Source: Gordonia polyisoprenivorans NBRC 16320 = JCM 10675
GTDB lineage: Bacteria > Actinomycetota > Actinomycetes > Mycobacteriales > Mycobacteriaceae
Length of the DNA stretch: 64,000 nt
Assembly (NCBI RefSeq): GCF_000241325.1
Contig: NZ_BAEI01000092.1
Span: 1-64,000 of the forward strand
Direction: 5' to 3'
The translations under genes were made by a program, and so were the position numbers. The notes below the pieces were generated by a model, which worked only from the letters and a program-made list of their open reading frames with translations, was not told the origin of the DNA and did not search any database. Below are positions 17,472-26,491 of this stretch, in pieces (position 1 is the first letter of the stretch; each line of letters begins with the position of its first letter).

Positions 17472-20400
17472 CAGGCAGAATTTCCTTCGCTCGATTCAAC
17501 AATCTTCTTAGGCAGATTTCTTCGGATATCGAATTCACGGTGCCTGTACCCCGAATACGATCCTTCTCTGTCAACGGTTGCCCGCACCAACTCGTAGCGT
17601 AACGCGCCACTAGACAGAGCCTTTCGAATTTGGCGGCCAAGTCGTTGAGTAACCACGTCTGGACTTCCACGCATAGCGGAAGCCACTGATTGCAGATACT
17701 CCCTTCGCCCCTGCTGATAGTCACGTTTGTCTGGCCCGCGCCTACTCCCCAACTCCGCATGCGGCCCCTTTGCCTCCACCACGACCAGGATCGGGCCGGT
17801 GATTCCTTCCTCGTTCTTCACGCCTTCCCGCGGAGTAACCCTGAACACTCCATCGACACCTCCGGCACCCCGGGAACCGAGAGGCAGCAAGGTCTCAACC
17901 TCGAACTGACTGGCGCGGTATCGATTTGGGATCGCCTCCGCCGCCGCATGCAGACCCGCTAGTTCGCCGGCGTCTGTCATGATCCGGAAAGCACTCTTTC
18001 GCTCAGCATCTGTCGCGTCCAGCTTGTTCAGAACGTGCTTCAGCTGAGCGCGCGCCCAATCCCGCAAGCGGCGCAATTCGTCCGCCACCCGGTGAGCCCC
18101 ATAGGTCACTTTCTCGTCGTAGGCCCCGTATGCGGCTTCCTCGACCTTGACCATCTTCTCGGTCGTGATCTCATCGTGCTCATCAAGCAGCGGAATACGA
18201 TCACCGTCAGCGTCCAACGCCCCCTTGATGTTTCGATCCCACCGCGGTCTCCCGTCGTGGTGGGTCCGATGGTAGTACTTCTCCAGGTACCGACGATCGG
18301 CAACTTTGTCGACAACCGACTTACCCGAGTGCTCCAGGCCATTGATCGGCTCCCTGGGATCTGTTTTTCCCCTGCCCGGAGCATCGGTCGGGTCCGGTTG
18401 GTCCGGGACCGGGTCGTGCTCGCCGTCGCGAGGCTGACCGGTATCGCGGTGCGGACCGTCTACACCTCCCCCCCGCGCATTCTCGGCAGGTCGATCTCCG
18501 TCGACGCGCTCCGTCGGTACGTCCGACTCGCCATCACGCGCGAGCCTTCCCGACGAGAGTGGCACGCCCGCGTCATCGCGCTCGCGAGAACGCCCTGCAT
18601 GACCGTTGAGGTCGGCGTCGGCCTCATCCGCTGGTGCTCGCCTCGTGCCCGACCCGCCACCGTCGTCTCCGGCCCGGCGAGTCCCACTCCGCTCGCCGTC
18701 GTCCTGTTCATAGCGCTCGTCGTGTTCAGTGCGCTCGTCGCGGAATTCGCGCTGCCGCGGCCCCCCGCGCCGGGTCCCGACCAACTCGTGATCGCCGAAT
18801 ACCTTGCGGCCGCCCAACTCGGCTCTCGGATGCGTCAGTCGCGCGTCTTCGATTCCGACTGGTCCACGACCGTCGTGGTAGGCGGCGCCGAATTCCGTGA
18901 AATGACCCAGTCCGTCGGCCAAGCTCATCACCCGCTCACCGGCGGGCGCCGAGGGATCCAAGACCACGTGCTCGCCGTCAAGACGTGCCACGGTCACCGC
19001 ATGCAGATCGCCACCGGCCTCCGTGCGCCCCACCACTGTGGCCGATGCGTGCTCGCCCAAGCCGTGTAGCGAACCGGCGACCGAATCGACCGATGCGCGG
19101 TCGAATCCATCCACCCCCAACCGATCTGCCAACTCGGAGGTACTGAGCCCCGCGAAGTCACTGCCTCGGTTTTCCGGTGCCACCGCCTCGCCCGACAACA
19201 ACCCGTCACGCACCGCGATCGCCTGGTCGCCGCATTGCTGACCGGACACATTGGATTGGTCCAGAACCCCGAGAGCACGGTCGGCTTCTTCCCGCGTCAT
19301 CGACGATGACAGCGCCACCCGGTCCGACACCCCGGAAGCGGCGTCGATGACGCCGACCTCCGCGGCATCGTCAATCCCCTCGGGCCGAATGCCCTCGGGT
19401 GCATTCGGTTCGGGATCGTGAGCGACAGCAGGATGTTCGGTGCGTGCACCTCCCAGACGTGCTCGCACCGCATCGGTCAGCCGCGCCGCGCCGTGAAAGG
19501 CCGCCTTCACCGACACCGCACCCAACAACGACCCCGATACCGCCAGCATCGTGACCGCGTCCGGCGCCGGGTGCACGTCACCGCCGACGCCGGCCGGCAG
19601 CCCCTCCGCGCGCGTCGTCATCGACGACATCACCTTCTGCGCCGCATCATCGAAGCTCTTCAGCACCCGCGCGGGGGCCTCGCGCGACTCCCGTTCCATC
19701 CGCTGGGTAGCCGCGTCATCAGCCACCCTGCGCGCGGTGGCGAGTTCTTCGGTCTTCTCTGTGCGGCCGCCGTCGTGCGACGTGGGCGGCTGTGCCGCAT
19801 CGTCGGGGTCGCGATCGGGCACCACGTCCCCGTCGCCGTCACCCTCGGTACGCACCGGGCGCGAGCTCTCCGCCGGAGGCTCCGACGAGATGTGACCGGT
19901 AACGTCACGGTCGATCAGATGCGGTAGGTGCGCGGCGTCGTGCGGAAGTCCGTCAACGGCAACGATTTCCATCCGGACCGGCAGATCGCCGAACCGTGCG
20001 GTCACCACTCGCGCGGCTTCCGCCGAGGCAACGTCGGCTGCCGAATCCGGTACGTGGGAGACCTCGGGGTCGGCGGGCTCGCGACCGTGACGCCCGCCCG
20101 TCTGCTCGTCGCCGCGGTCGTGTGCGGTGAACCGCCGCGGCTCGTCCCCGCCACCGTGCTGATGCGTTGCGGACTCTCGCGTGTGAGCATCCCCGTCTGT
20201 CGGGCGGGTAGACCCGCCCTCTCGACCGGCAGGGCTCGAATCCGTTGCGCGCGCGGGTTCAGCCGTGCGCGCCGAATCCCCGGATCGGGAGGCGTCGGTC
20301 GTGGGACGCTGGGCCGGCGGCGGTCCGCCACGCTCACCGGACTCGCCCTCGCTGCCGCCGGTGGAACGACCCGACGATCCGGCGTCGGCGGCAGGCCGCG

Positions 20401-22126
20401 ATACCCCGTCGGGCCCAGCCGACCGGGTCGCGTCCGCGGTTGCCACCGTAGCCCGCGCGGTGACACCGCGCTCCGCGCCGATGCGCTCGGCTCCCCCGGC
20501 CGGTGCCGCGGCTTCTGCGCGCACCGCGGTCGCCGCGGTCAATGTCCTTGGCGTGCCAGCGCCTTCGGGTCGCGCGGTCACCGACGCACCCGACGCGGCG
20601 GGGTGCTCGGCGATCGCCGACACCGTCGGCCTGCTACCGGCCGCGGCCGTGGTTGCGGCGCCCGTCGACGAACCCGCGCCCGCCGTCGGTGCCGCCGAAT
20701 GTCCCGCTGCGGCAACGGGACTACCCGGCGCCGAGGCCGCTGCCGAGGGTCCCGCTGCGGTGGCCGCGGTCGTCGCGGGCGCATCGGCAGTCGTCGAGGG
20801 TGACACCGACTCTGGATGCGCGCCGCCGACGGGCACTCCCCCGGTAGCGGCCGCGACACTCGGCTCCGGTTGCAGGCCAACACTTCCCGCGCCATCGTGA
20901 GAAAGATCGGCTGAGCCGGCAACTCCGTCGGCGGGTGAGGAGGATCCGTCGACATGTGTGTTTGCCTGCGGCGCCGTCGGTCCTGCAGAAGTGTCGCCTC
21001 CGCCGGGATGCGAGGTGTCGGCGACCACCGGGGCACCCTGTCCCGCAGTCGCCTCGGCGGTGGTGGCGTCGGTGATCGCGCCGTCGGGGTGTCCGGCAGT
21101 TCCGTGCTCACCCAGTCCGTCTACGGCGCCGGGCGTCGGAGAACCGCCGACCGTACCGGTGATCGTCTCGCGCCCGGCACCATCCGCGGCGAGTCCGGCA
21201 CCCTCGGATTTCCCGGGCAGCGCCCCCATCAGCGACGACCCGAAAAAGCCTGCGGCATTGAAATGACCACCGGTCAACAGCATCGCGCCACTGTTGCCCG
21301 CTGCACCACTGACGTAACCGATCACCCCGCCGCGAGCGAGGATGGCACCCTTCGAGGTGCTCTCGGTGACCTGCCCGAACGCCCGGTCGGCGAACTTGCT
21401 CATCCCCACACTCGAGGCGCCACCGATCGCACCGCCGAGTGCGTAGGACTCGACCACCGAGCCGAGTTGTCGCACGTCGATTCCCGACCGGTGGCCCTGC
21501 GAGATCTGATAGCCCTGGATACCGAGTTCTTGTGCCGCCCCGAGGGCGGTCCACTTGAGGGTCTCGAATGCGATACGCCCTACGGTGGTTTCGATCAGCT
21601 TCTTGATCGTGGTCGCCGCAACGGTCTCGCCGATCTTCTCCACGATCTCTTTGAGGAGCGTGCGCTCCATGACGGCGATCGCAGCACGGGTGATGGCCTC
21701 GATGATCGGGATCCCGGCCAGCGATCCGCCGAACGTCTCCCAGGCGTTGGCGAGCGCGATGGCAATCTGGATAGCCGCAATGCCCAGGGAGGCCAGGATG
21801 TTGAGCTTGGTGTACTGGATCTGGGTTCCCGTGGCCGAGGCCAGATCTCCCAAACCGTCCATACCCTCGGCCAGTTTGTCCACGGCGTAGTCGCCGGAGA
21901 ACATCTTCGTGAACTCGTCTGCGATCGCCTGCGCAGAGGCGCCCTCGATGACCGACAGCGTCTCCTGGGTGACGGAGTCGAGATCGGGAATCAGATCCCG
22001 CAATTGGTCGGCGTGGGTGCGCCAGGTGTCGGCGATACGCCACATGGCGTCCTCGTCGCCCTGCGGCCACTTCTCACCGGCCAGATACGACACCCATTGC
22101 AACCATCCGGGAATCCCGATGGTCAC
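17471..22126 (-). CDS. Type VII-secreted polymorphic toxin: papain-like domain plus PD-(D/E)XK nuclease
   Basis: 1551 residues. Residues 1-330: WXG100-like helical start (IPGWLQWVSYLAGEKWPQGD) and long amphipathic or hydrophobic helices, as in CpnT-like ESX toxins. Residues ~330-800: Ala/Gly/Thr/Pro-rich, probably disordered. Residues ~940-1110: papain-fold domain with Cys (QQCGDQ, ~965), His (DLHAVTV, ~1042) and Asp (VLDPSA, ~1057), resembling Tox-PL glutamine deamidase or peptidase domains. A charged linker follows. Residues ~1400-1551: PD-(D/E)XK-type nuclease pattern with Asp ~1425 (GGVDGVF), Glu ~1451 and Lys ~1453 (VVVEAKG), then a Gln/Arg helix. GTG start. The stop is coupled to the first immunity gene. 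The nuclease call rests on motif reading only. Confidence 0.82.
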   Translation of the reverse strand: MTIGIPGWLQWVSYLAGEKWPQGDEDAMWRIADTWRTHADQLRDLIPDLDSVTQETLSVIEGASAQAIADEFTKMFSGDYAVDKLAEGMDGLGDLASATGTQIQYTKLNILASLGIAAIQIAIALANAWETFGGSLAGIPIIEAITRAAIAVMERTLLKEIVEKIGETVAATTIKKLIETTVGRIAFETLKWTALGAAQELGIQGYQISQGHRSGIDVRQLGSVVESYALGGAIGGASSVGMSKFADRAFGQVTESTSKGAILARGGVIGYVSGAAGNSGAMLLTGGHFNAAGFFGSSLMGALPGKSEGAGLAADGAGRETITGTVGGSPTPGAVDGLGEHGTAGHPDGAITDATTAEATAGQGAPVVADTSHPGGGDTSAGPTAPQANTHVDGSSSPADGVAGSADLSHDGAGSVGLQPEPSVAAATGGVPVGGAHPESVSPSTTADAPATTAATAAGPSAAASAPGSPVAAAGHSAAPTAGAGSSTGAATTAAAGSRPTVSAIAEHPAASGASVTARPEGAGTPRTLTAATAVRAEAAAPAGGAERIGAERGVTARATVATADATRSAGPDGVSRPAADAGSSGRSTGGSEGESGERGGPPPAQRPTTDASRSGDSARTAEPARATDSSPAGREGGSTRPTDGDAHTRESATHQHGGGDEPRRFTAHDRGDEQTGGRHGREPADPEVSHVPDSAADVASAEAARVVTARFGDLPVRMEIVAVDGLPHDAAHLPHLIDRDVTGHISSEPPAESSRPVRTEGDGDGDVVPDRDPDDAAQPPTSHDGGRTEKTEELATARRVADDAATQRMERESREAPARVLKSFDDAAQKVMSSMTTRAEGLPAGVGGDVHPAPDAVTMLAVSGSLLGAVSVKAAFHGAARLTDAVRARLGGARTEHPAVAHDPEPNAPEGIRPEGIDDAAEVGVIDAASGVSDRVALSSSMTREEADRALGVLDQSNVSGQQCGDQAIAVRDGLLSGEAVAPENRGSDFAGLSTSELADRLGVDGFDRASVDSVAGSLHGLGEHASATVVGRTEAGGDLHAVTVARLDGEHVVLDPSAPAGERVMSLADGLGHFTEFGAAYHDGRGPVGIEDARLTHPRAELGGRKVFGDHELVGTRRGGPRQREFRDERTEHDERYEQDDGERSGTRRAGDDGGGSGTRRAPADEADADLNGHAGRSRERDDAGVPLSSGRLARDGESDVPTERVDGDRPAENARGGGVDGPHRDTGQPRDGEHDPVPDQPDPTDAPGRGKTDPREPINGLEHSGKSVVDKVADRRYLEKYYHRTHHDGRPRWDRNIKGALDADGDRIPLLDEHDEITTEKMVKVEEAAYGAYDEKVTYGAHRVADELRRLRDWARAQLKHVLNKLDATDAERKSAFRIMTDAGELAGLHAAAEAIPNRYRASQFEVETLLPLGSRGAGGVDGVFRVTPREGVKNEEGITGPILVVVEAKGPHAELGSRRGPDKRDYQQGRREYLQSVASAMRGSPDVVTQRLGRQIRKALSSGALRYELVRATVDREGSYSGYRHREFDIRRNLPKKIVESSEGNSA

Positions 22127-22181
22127 GGTGCGCTCACCGGTAGGGCGGCCCCGGTCTCGCGGCGGTGGTCAGCGCTGAGGT

Positions 22182-22487
22182 TCACGTCCCGGCCGTGTCG
22201 CCGCCCTCGAGGTTGTCAGCGGTGTTCCGCAATCCCTCGGAGTAGGTGGTGAGCAGGTCGACCTTCGCCGAGATCGCTTCGGACACACTCTGCTTCTGCC
22301 CCAGATAGCCGCCGCCCGCACCGCCGGTGGCGAACTGGGTGCCGGGTTCGTCGTCGCCCCACGGCGCGCCTTCGCCGGCCAGACTGGACTCGAGACTCGA
22401 CAACACCTCGCCGAGATTACTGCTCGTGGCGGCGAGATGCGCAGCGGCGGCACGCAATGCCGCGGGTGTGACTCCTAGGTCAGCCAT
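22182..22487 (-). CDS. WXG100-like small T7SS protein, toxin partner
   Basis: 101 residues, alanine-rich, predicted helix-turn-helix. The turn reads GAPWGDDEPGTQF, where a W-x-D/G replaces the classical WXG. Small helical proteins of this kind are usually encoded just before large ESX toxins and form a heterodimer with the toxin's WXG100-like N-terminus for targeting. The ATG at 22487 has GAAGGA eight bases upstream. It lies 55 bases before the toxin and 78 bases after the YbaB-like gene on the same strand. I see no canonical YxxxD/E export signal at its C-terminus. Confidence 0.8.
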   Translation of the reverse strand: MADLGVTPAALRAAAAHLAATSSNLGEVLSSLESSLAGEGAPWGDDEPGTQFATGGAGGGYLGQKQSVSEAISAKVDLLTTYSEGLRNTADNLEGGDTAGT

Positions 22488-22565
22488 GGTCGTTCCTTCG
22501 GGGTGTCGATGCCGGTGGACATCACTGTGCGCCGGCCGCGGGCGGATGGGGTGTTCGTCGTCGGG

Positions 22566-23027
22566 TCACGTCCAGCGACCGGCGCCCGGATGTCGGGCCG
22601 TCGACCGCTCGGCCGAGCCCGGTGGCGCCGTCGAGATCTGTTCGGGAGTGATCGCGAAATCACGCAAATCGGGTGCGCCGTCGATGACTTCGGACAGCGA
22701 CGGAAGTGCCGCGCCCGCTCGTCGCACCGATTCCATCAGGGCTTCACCTTCACGGGCGACCTTTGCGGCGGCCTGTTGGGCCGCCTGGGTGACAAACCCC
22801 GACAGATCCTCGAGATCGTGATCGTCGAGGAAGTCGGGGTCGATCTCGGTCTTGATCACCACGCCTTGGGCGTTGACGTGCACCGTGACCGTCCGGTCGG
22901 CGACGGTGGCATGTGCCATCAGCTGGGCCCGGCGCCGCTGCACCTCCCGAATCGCGGTGAGTTGCTCTTGTGCGCTGGCCATCAGCTCGTGGAAATCGAA
23001 CCCGAGTCCGTCGTCCGCCGTCGTCAC
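22566..23027 (-). CDS. YbaB/EbfC family protein (first gene of the toxin operon)
   Basis: 153 residues. The YbaB/EbfC core spans about residues 10-110: an N-terminal helix (HELMASAQEQLTAIREVQRR), then strands VTVHVNAQGVVIKTEI, then a long helix ending in SGFVTQAAQQAAAKVA. YbaB proteins are nucleoid-associated dimers; related folds (EspL) occur in ESX-1. Here it begins the toxin operon, preceded by GGGGGA at the GTG start (23027). It may act as a local DNA-binding factor or as a secretion accessory protein. The C-terminal 30 residues look disordered. Confidence 0.8.
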   Translation of the reverse strand: MTTADDGLGFDFHELMASAQEQLTAIREVQRRRAQLMAHATVADRTVTVHVNAQGVVIKTEIDPDFLDDHDLEDLSGFVTQAAQQAAAKVAREGEALMESVRRAGAALPSLSEVIDGAPDLRDFAITPEQISTAPPGSAERSTARHPGAGRWT

Positions 23028-23164
23028 ACGTCCCCCAAGTAGGTGCTCTGCACAGTTGGCCGCAATACTTTCACAGGCGAATGACCGCCGCTAGCCGCCC
23101 GACACGCCAGACCCTACGATCACGACGTCCGACCACCACCGAACACGCGTCCCGAGGGAGACCC

Positions 23165-24352
23165 ATGACCTCATCGCCGACCCCCGAATCCGCCGACGAC
23201 GTGTCGCTGGACTGGGGTTTCCGTGACATGGGCGGCGACGCCGAGCCACCGGCCGCCCGCGCGGGGGTCGACCGCAGCCCCGAGATGCTCCTCGGTGAGG
23301 TTGTCGGTGGAATGCATGACACGCTGCCGCCGGCCTGGTCGTTCTATATCGCCGAGATCGCCATCGCCGCCAACGAGCACCGCACCCGAGCGGCCGTCGA
23401 AATGCCCGACGGACGACTGCTGCCGCTCACCGTTGATCCGGCGGTGCTGCGTGCCGCCGCGGCACACCGCGAACTCACCGCAGGCGACGCGCCGTGGATG
23501 TGGCTGCGGATCACCGAGAATCGCGGACAGCAACCACAGATCGCGGCATTCGACGGCTTCGTCGGCGCGCCGCCCGACCATCTGCTGTTCCCACCGGCCA
23601 GCTACCTGACCGACGTCAGCATGTCCGCCGGGGTTGCCACCCCGTTGTGGTTACTCGCACATGTCCACGCCACCGGCGCCCAGCTGCGTGCGGCGTCGGT
23701 GGCCGCCGAAGCACCGCCGGCAGAGTGCGTGCACCCTGCCGATGAATTGCCGCCGCTGCCCCTGCTGTGGCCGCGATTTGCCGCGCTGTCGGCGATCTTC
23801 GCCGCGGTCGATGCCTTCGACGGGCCGCGCATGACGAGCTCGGTCGGGATCTTCCGCGGCGAACTCGGCGGTTGCACGCTCACCCGACTGCCCCGCGGTC
23901 GAGCCGTGCTCTCCGGCGGCTCCGATCATTCGGCGCTGATGACCGCCGCGTACCTCGGACATCTCGAACCACCCGACTTCTATCGCGGCGCGCCCGCCTG
24001 GGTCAGCAACATCGTCCTCGACGAGCGCGCGGCCGCCGGGATGCTGACCTTCTGCTACTGGTGGTCCCAGGGCCGGTGGTCCCGAGCGCACCTGACCGGC
24101 CCTCCGGGATGGACCCCGATCGCCGAGCTCACGCCTGCCGTCCCCGGGGTCTGGACCTCCACGACGACCGCCGAGTTGGTCCGCTCGACCTTGGCCCAGG
24201 CCGGCATCGAGGTGAGCGCGCAGGCCGCAATCGACTACGTCGGGCAGGTCGGCTCCGGCGACATCCGCCCCGAGTTGCTGGCCTCGCTGCCGCATCCCCC
24301 GGCCTCGTCGGCGGAGGGATTCACCGTCCTCGATCTCGCCCAATCATGGTGA
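23165..24352 (+). CDS. Unrecognised protein in the T7SS toxin neighbourhood
   Basis: 395 residues with no signal peptide or membrane segment. The ATG at 23165 has GAGGGAG five bases upstream. Two halves are visible. One contains HDTLPPAWSFYIAEIAIAAN and EMPDGRLLPLTVD, a pattern reminiscent of YezG/DUF600-type immunity domains and shared loosely with the products at 24832 and 26488. The C-terminal half has MLTFCYWWSQGRW. It is divergent from the toxin operon, 137 bases from its first gene. An immunity or chaperone role is possible but unproven. Confidence 0.75.
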   Translation: MTSSPTPESADDVSLDWGFRDMGGDAEPPAARAGVDRSPEMLLGEVVGGMHDTLPPAWSFYIAEIAIAANEHRTRAAVEMPDGRLLPLTVDPAVLRAAAAHRELTAGDAPWMWLRITENRGQQPQIAAFDGFVGAPPDHLLFPPASYLTDVSMSAGVATPLWLLAHVHATGAQLRAASVAAEAPPAECVHPADELPPLPLLWPRFAALSAIFAAVDAFDGPRMTSSVGIFRGELGGCTLTRLPRGRAVLSGGSDHSALMTAAYLGHLEPPDFYRGAPAWVSNIVLDERAAAGMLTFCYWWSQGRWSRAHLTGPPGWTPIAELTPAVPGVWTSTTTAELVRSTLAQAGIEVSAQAAIDYVGQVGSGDIRPELLASLPHPPASSAEGFTVLDLAQSW

Positions 24353-24394
24353 CGCGTTGCGCCACCCAGCAGCAGAACTGGATAGGGTGACCGC

Positions 24395-24835
24395 ATGAGC
24401 ACCGCCCACTCGGTATTCCCGCACGCGGGATGGGAGATGGTCTACGACCTGCGCGCCGCGGTCCGGGACGGTGACGTCGACGCGGTCTCCGCGCTGGTCG
24501 GGCAGGTCGACGTCGAGCAGGCTCGACAGTTGGGCATGATGGCACCCACCCTGCTCGCGCAGTACACCGGTACCCATCCGTCGCCGGAGACGATACGACT
24601 GACCGCGCGCACCCTGCACCGTCACCTCGCGCGCTTCGACACCCGTCATGCGTTGACCGTCAATCACGTCGTCGACATCCTCGTGCCCCTACTGGCCGGA
24701 AATCCCTTGCCCGACTGGGTGGACCGACCGGTGATCCTCGCGACGCTGGTCGGATTCCTGATGCCCGACGGCGCCGCCGAGGACCGGCTACGCGACGACC
24801 TCGAGCCGGTGTGGGCCGGGGCGATGGAGTCATGA
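24395..24835 (+). CDS. Unrecognised small helical protein, member A1 of a duplicated pair
   Basis: 146 residues, predicted helical and cytosolic. It is homologous to the product at 26042: both begin with VF-x(2-3)-GW-x(2)-VY-x-(I/L)R-x-AV and end with a hydrophobic segment followed by PVWAGAMES or PAWSAAIED. Its stop overlaps the start of the next gene as ATGA, the same coupling seen in the second copy of the pair. It shows no catalytic motif. The tight pairing with a larger partner suggests a two-component complex. Confidence 0.75.
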   Translation: MSTAHSVFPHAGWEMVYDLRAAVRDGDVDAVSALVGQVDVEQARQLGMMAPTLLAQYTGTHPSPETIRLTARTLHRHLARFDTRHALTVNHVVDILVPLLAGNPLPDWVDRPVILATLVGFLMPDGAAEDRLRDDLEPVWAGAMES

Positions 24836-26040
24836 TGCCCTCACCGCTGAGCTTCGACAGGGCCTGGTCGGTCTTGACGCTCGTGAGTTCGGCTCGGGGG
24901 CAACGAGATCGGTGGCCGATCGAAGAGGACTTGCTGACCCTGCCCGACGGTGACGGCGAGGTGATGATTGCCGTCGCGATGACCGCTCTGCAGGTCCGCC
25001 TGCAACGCATGTGCGACGGCAACCCGACGGAGAACCAGCTATGGCTCATCGCCGGGTTGCTCGAGCACCAACTGCTCCTACCGGAGGGCTACACGCGCGC
25101 ACACCTCTACCGACTGCTCACGGCGATCGCCTCGCACGACGAGGCCGCCGTGACCAGCCCGGATGTCGTCGCGCTCCTCGAGCTGGTGTGGGGGCTCAAA
25201 CTCCCGGCCGATCCGGAAGGAGCCCGAGAACAGTCACTGCGCAGGTGGCGCCACGACAACATCACTTCCGGCGCGGACTTCACCGGCGAAGACTTCGTGA
25301 TGCTGATCCTCGGCTCCCTGGACCGGGCATGCCCCGAGGACTGGATCAGCTTCGAGGGCACGGTGACCATGGCGACGGGTCAGCTATTGGCCAACTTGTC
25401 CGTCACGACGCCGGCCGAATCCGAGGCGGTTTTCACCACACTCATCCTCATGCCCGACCTCATCGGATACCGCGAGGCGCATGGACTGTCATGGCTCGGG
25501 CACATTGAAGCCTCCGACACCGGTGCCGAGTTGGCAGTGATGAACCGCAACACGACGCCGCACCCCTCACAGTTGTTGCGTATCAGCGACTTCTATGCAG
25601 AGCTACCACCTGGACCGTTGGCCGAGGACACCCCCGGCTGGCTCCGCAGCTATCTGACCGACGGCACCATCGATTACGGCTCGGGGCAACGGCCGGTCGC
25701 CGGGCCCGCCGAGGCACTCGACATCGTTCGGCGCAAGGCAGCCGAACGAGGTCTCGGACCCCGGTTCAACACCCGCATGCTCGTCGCGGTGCGGCTGCCG
25801 GTCGGCTATCGGGTGTTCATGTACCAGCCACCGGACACCCCGTTCGATCAATTGATCGTCGGTTCACCACGGTTCTACGTCGGCGACGACTGTCGGATCT
25901 ATCCCACGCGCGCAGGGCTCCCGGCACATTCCGACGAAGAGTTCCGCGTCGCCTTCGAACAGCGTCATGGCTACGACTCCACCACCGGCGACCCGTGGGT
26001 TCGGCCCGCCGCGATCATCGGCCCCCGAAAGCCGGACTGA
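24832..26040 (+). CDS. Unrecognised protein, member B1 of a duplicated pair
   Basis: 402 residues, no signal peptide. The ATG at 24832 overlaps the previous stop (ATGA); a second ATG follows at once. The N-terminal ~130 residues are helical. A mixed alpha/beta domain follows with LDRACPEDWISFEGTVTMAT and later SFYAELPPGPLAEDTPGWL, then a C-terminal part with RLPVGYRVFMYQPPDTPFDQ. It shares with the products at 23165 and 26488 the pattern L-x(2)-A-x-P-x(2)-W followed by beta strands. Function unknown; proximity to the toxin operon favours an immunity, adaptor or effector role. Confidence 0.75.
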   Translation: MMPSPLSFDRAWSVLTLVSSARGQRDRWPIEEDLLTLPDGDGEVMIAVAMTALQVRLQRMCDGNPTENQLWLIAGLLEHQLLLPEGYTRAHLYRLLTAIASHDEAAVTSPDVVALLELVWGLKLPADPEGAREQSLRRWRHDNITSGADFTGEDFVMLILGSLDRACPEDWISFEGTVTMATGQLLANLSVTTPAESEAVFTTLILMPDLIGYREAHGLSWLGHIEASDTGAELAVMNRNTTPHPSQLLRISDFYAELPPGPLAEDTPGWLRSYLTDGTIDYGSGQRPVAGPAEALDIVRRKAAERGLGPRFNTRMLVAVRLPVGYRVFMYQPPDTPFDQLIVGSPRFYVGDDCRIYPTRAGLPAHSDEEFRVAFEQRHGYDSTTGDPWVRPAAIIGPRKPD

Positions 26041-26041
26041 G

Positions 26042-26491
26042 GTGAGCGGGGTCGGTGTGTTCTCCGAGCGAGGATGGGATGCGGTGTACCGCATCCGGTC
26101 TGCGGTCAACTCCGACGATACCGACGGCTTCGGCGCGCTCTCGCGACGCCTCGACCCCGAAGTGGCGGTGCAGGTGACGATGATCGGTGAGACACTTCTG
26201 CGCGTCGCGCTCGGTGATGCCCCGGCGGCGGCGACGCTGGCCGGCGCGGCAGCGACCGTCGCCCCGCATCTGCGGCGCTTTCTCGGCGCACCCACCCTCG
26301 AACCCGAGCACGCCGCCGACCTCATCCGGACCGGTCTGCGTCTGCGTGATTGTCCCGAATGGGCTTCTCGCGCACAGACGATGATGTTCTTCTGCGGATT
26401 CCTCGCCCCCGTCGACGACGCCGACTTCCTCGACTTCCGGCTCCGCGCCGAGCCGGCATGGTCCGCCGCGATCGAAGACCACGTGCGGTGA
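26042..26491 (+). CDS. Unrecognised small helical protein, member A2 of a duplicated pair
   Basis: 149 residues from the GTG at 26042, one base after the preceding stop; an upstream in-frame ATG at 25967 would overlap the previous gene by 74 bases. It is a paralogue of the product at 24395 (VFSERGWDAVYRIRSAVNSD against VFPHAGWEMVYDLRAAVRDG). It is helical with no catalytic motif. The stop overlaps the next gene as GTGA, keeping the arrangement of the first pair. Sequence divergence between the copies is substantial, so the duplication is not recent. Confidence 0.7.
   Translation: MSGVGVFSERGWDAVYRIRSAVNSDDTDGFGALSRRLDPEVAVQVTMIGETLLRVALGDAPAAATLAGAAATVAPHLRRFLGAPTLEPEHAADLIRTGLRLRDCPEWASRAQTMMFFCGFLAPVDDADFLDFRLRAEPAWSAAIEDHVR

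Noticed and set aside
14774..17597. Plus-strand open frames rich in His, Pro, Thr and Arg
   Set aside because: They mirror the C/A-rich plus strand of the immunity genes and repeat with them; no start signals or domains.
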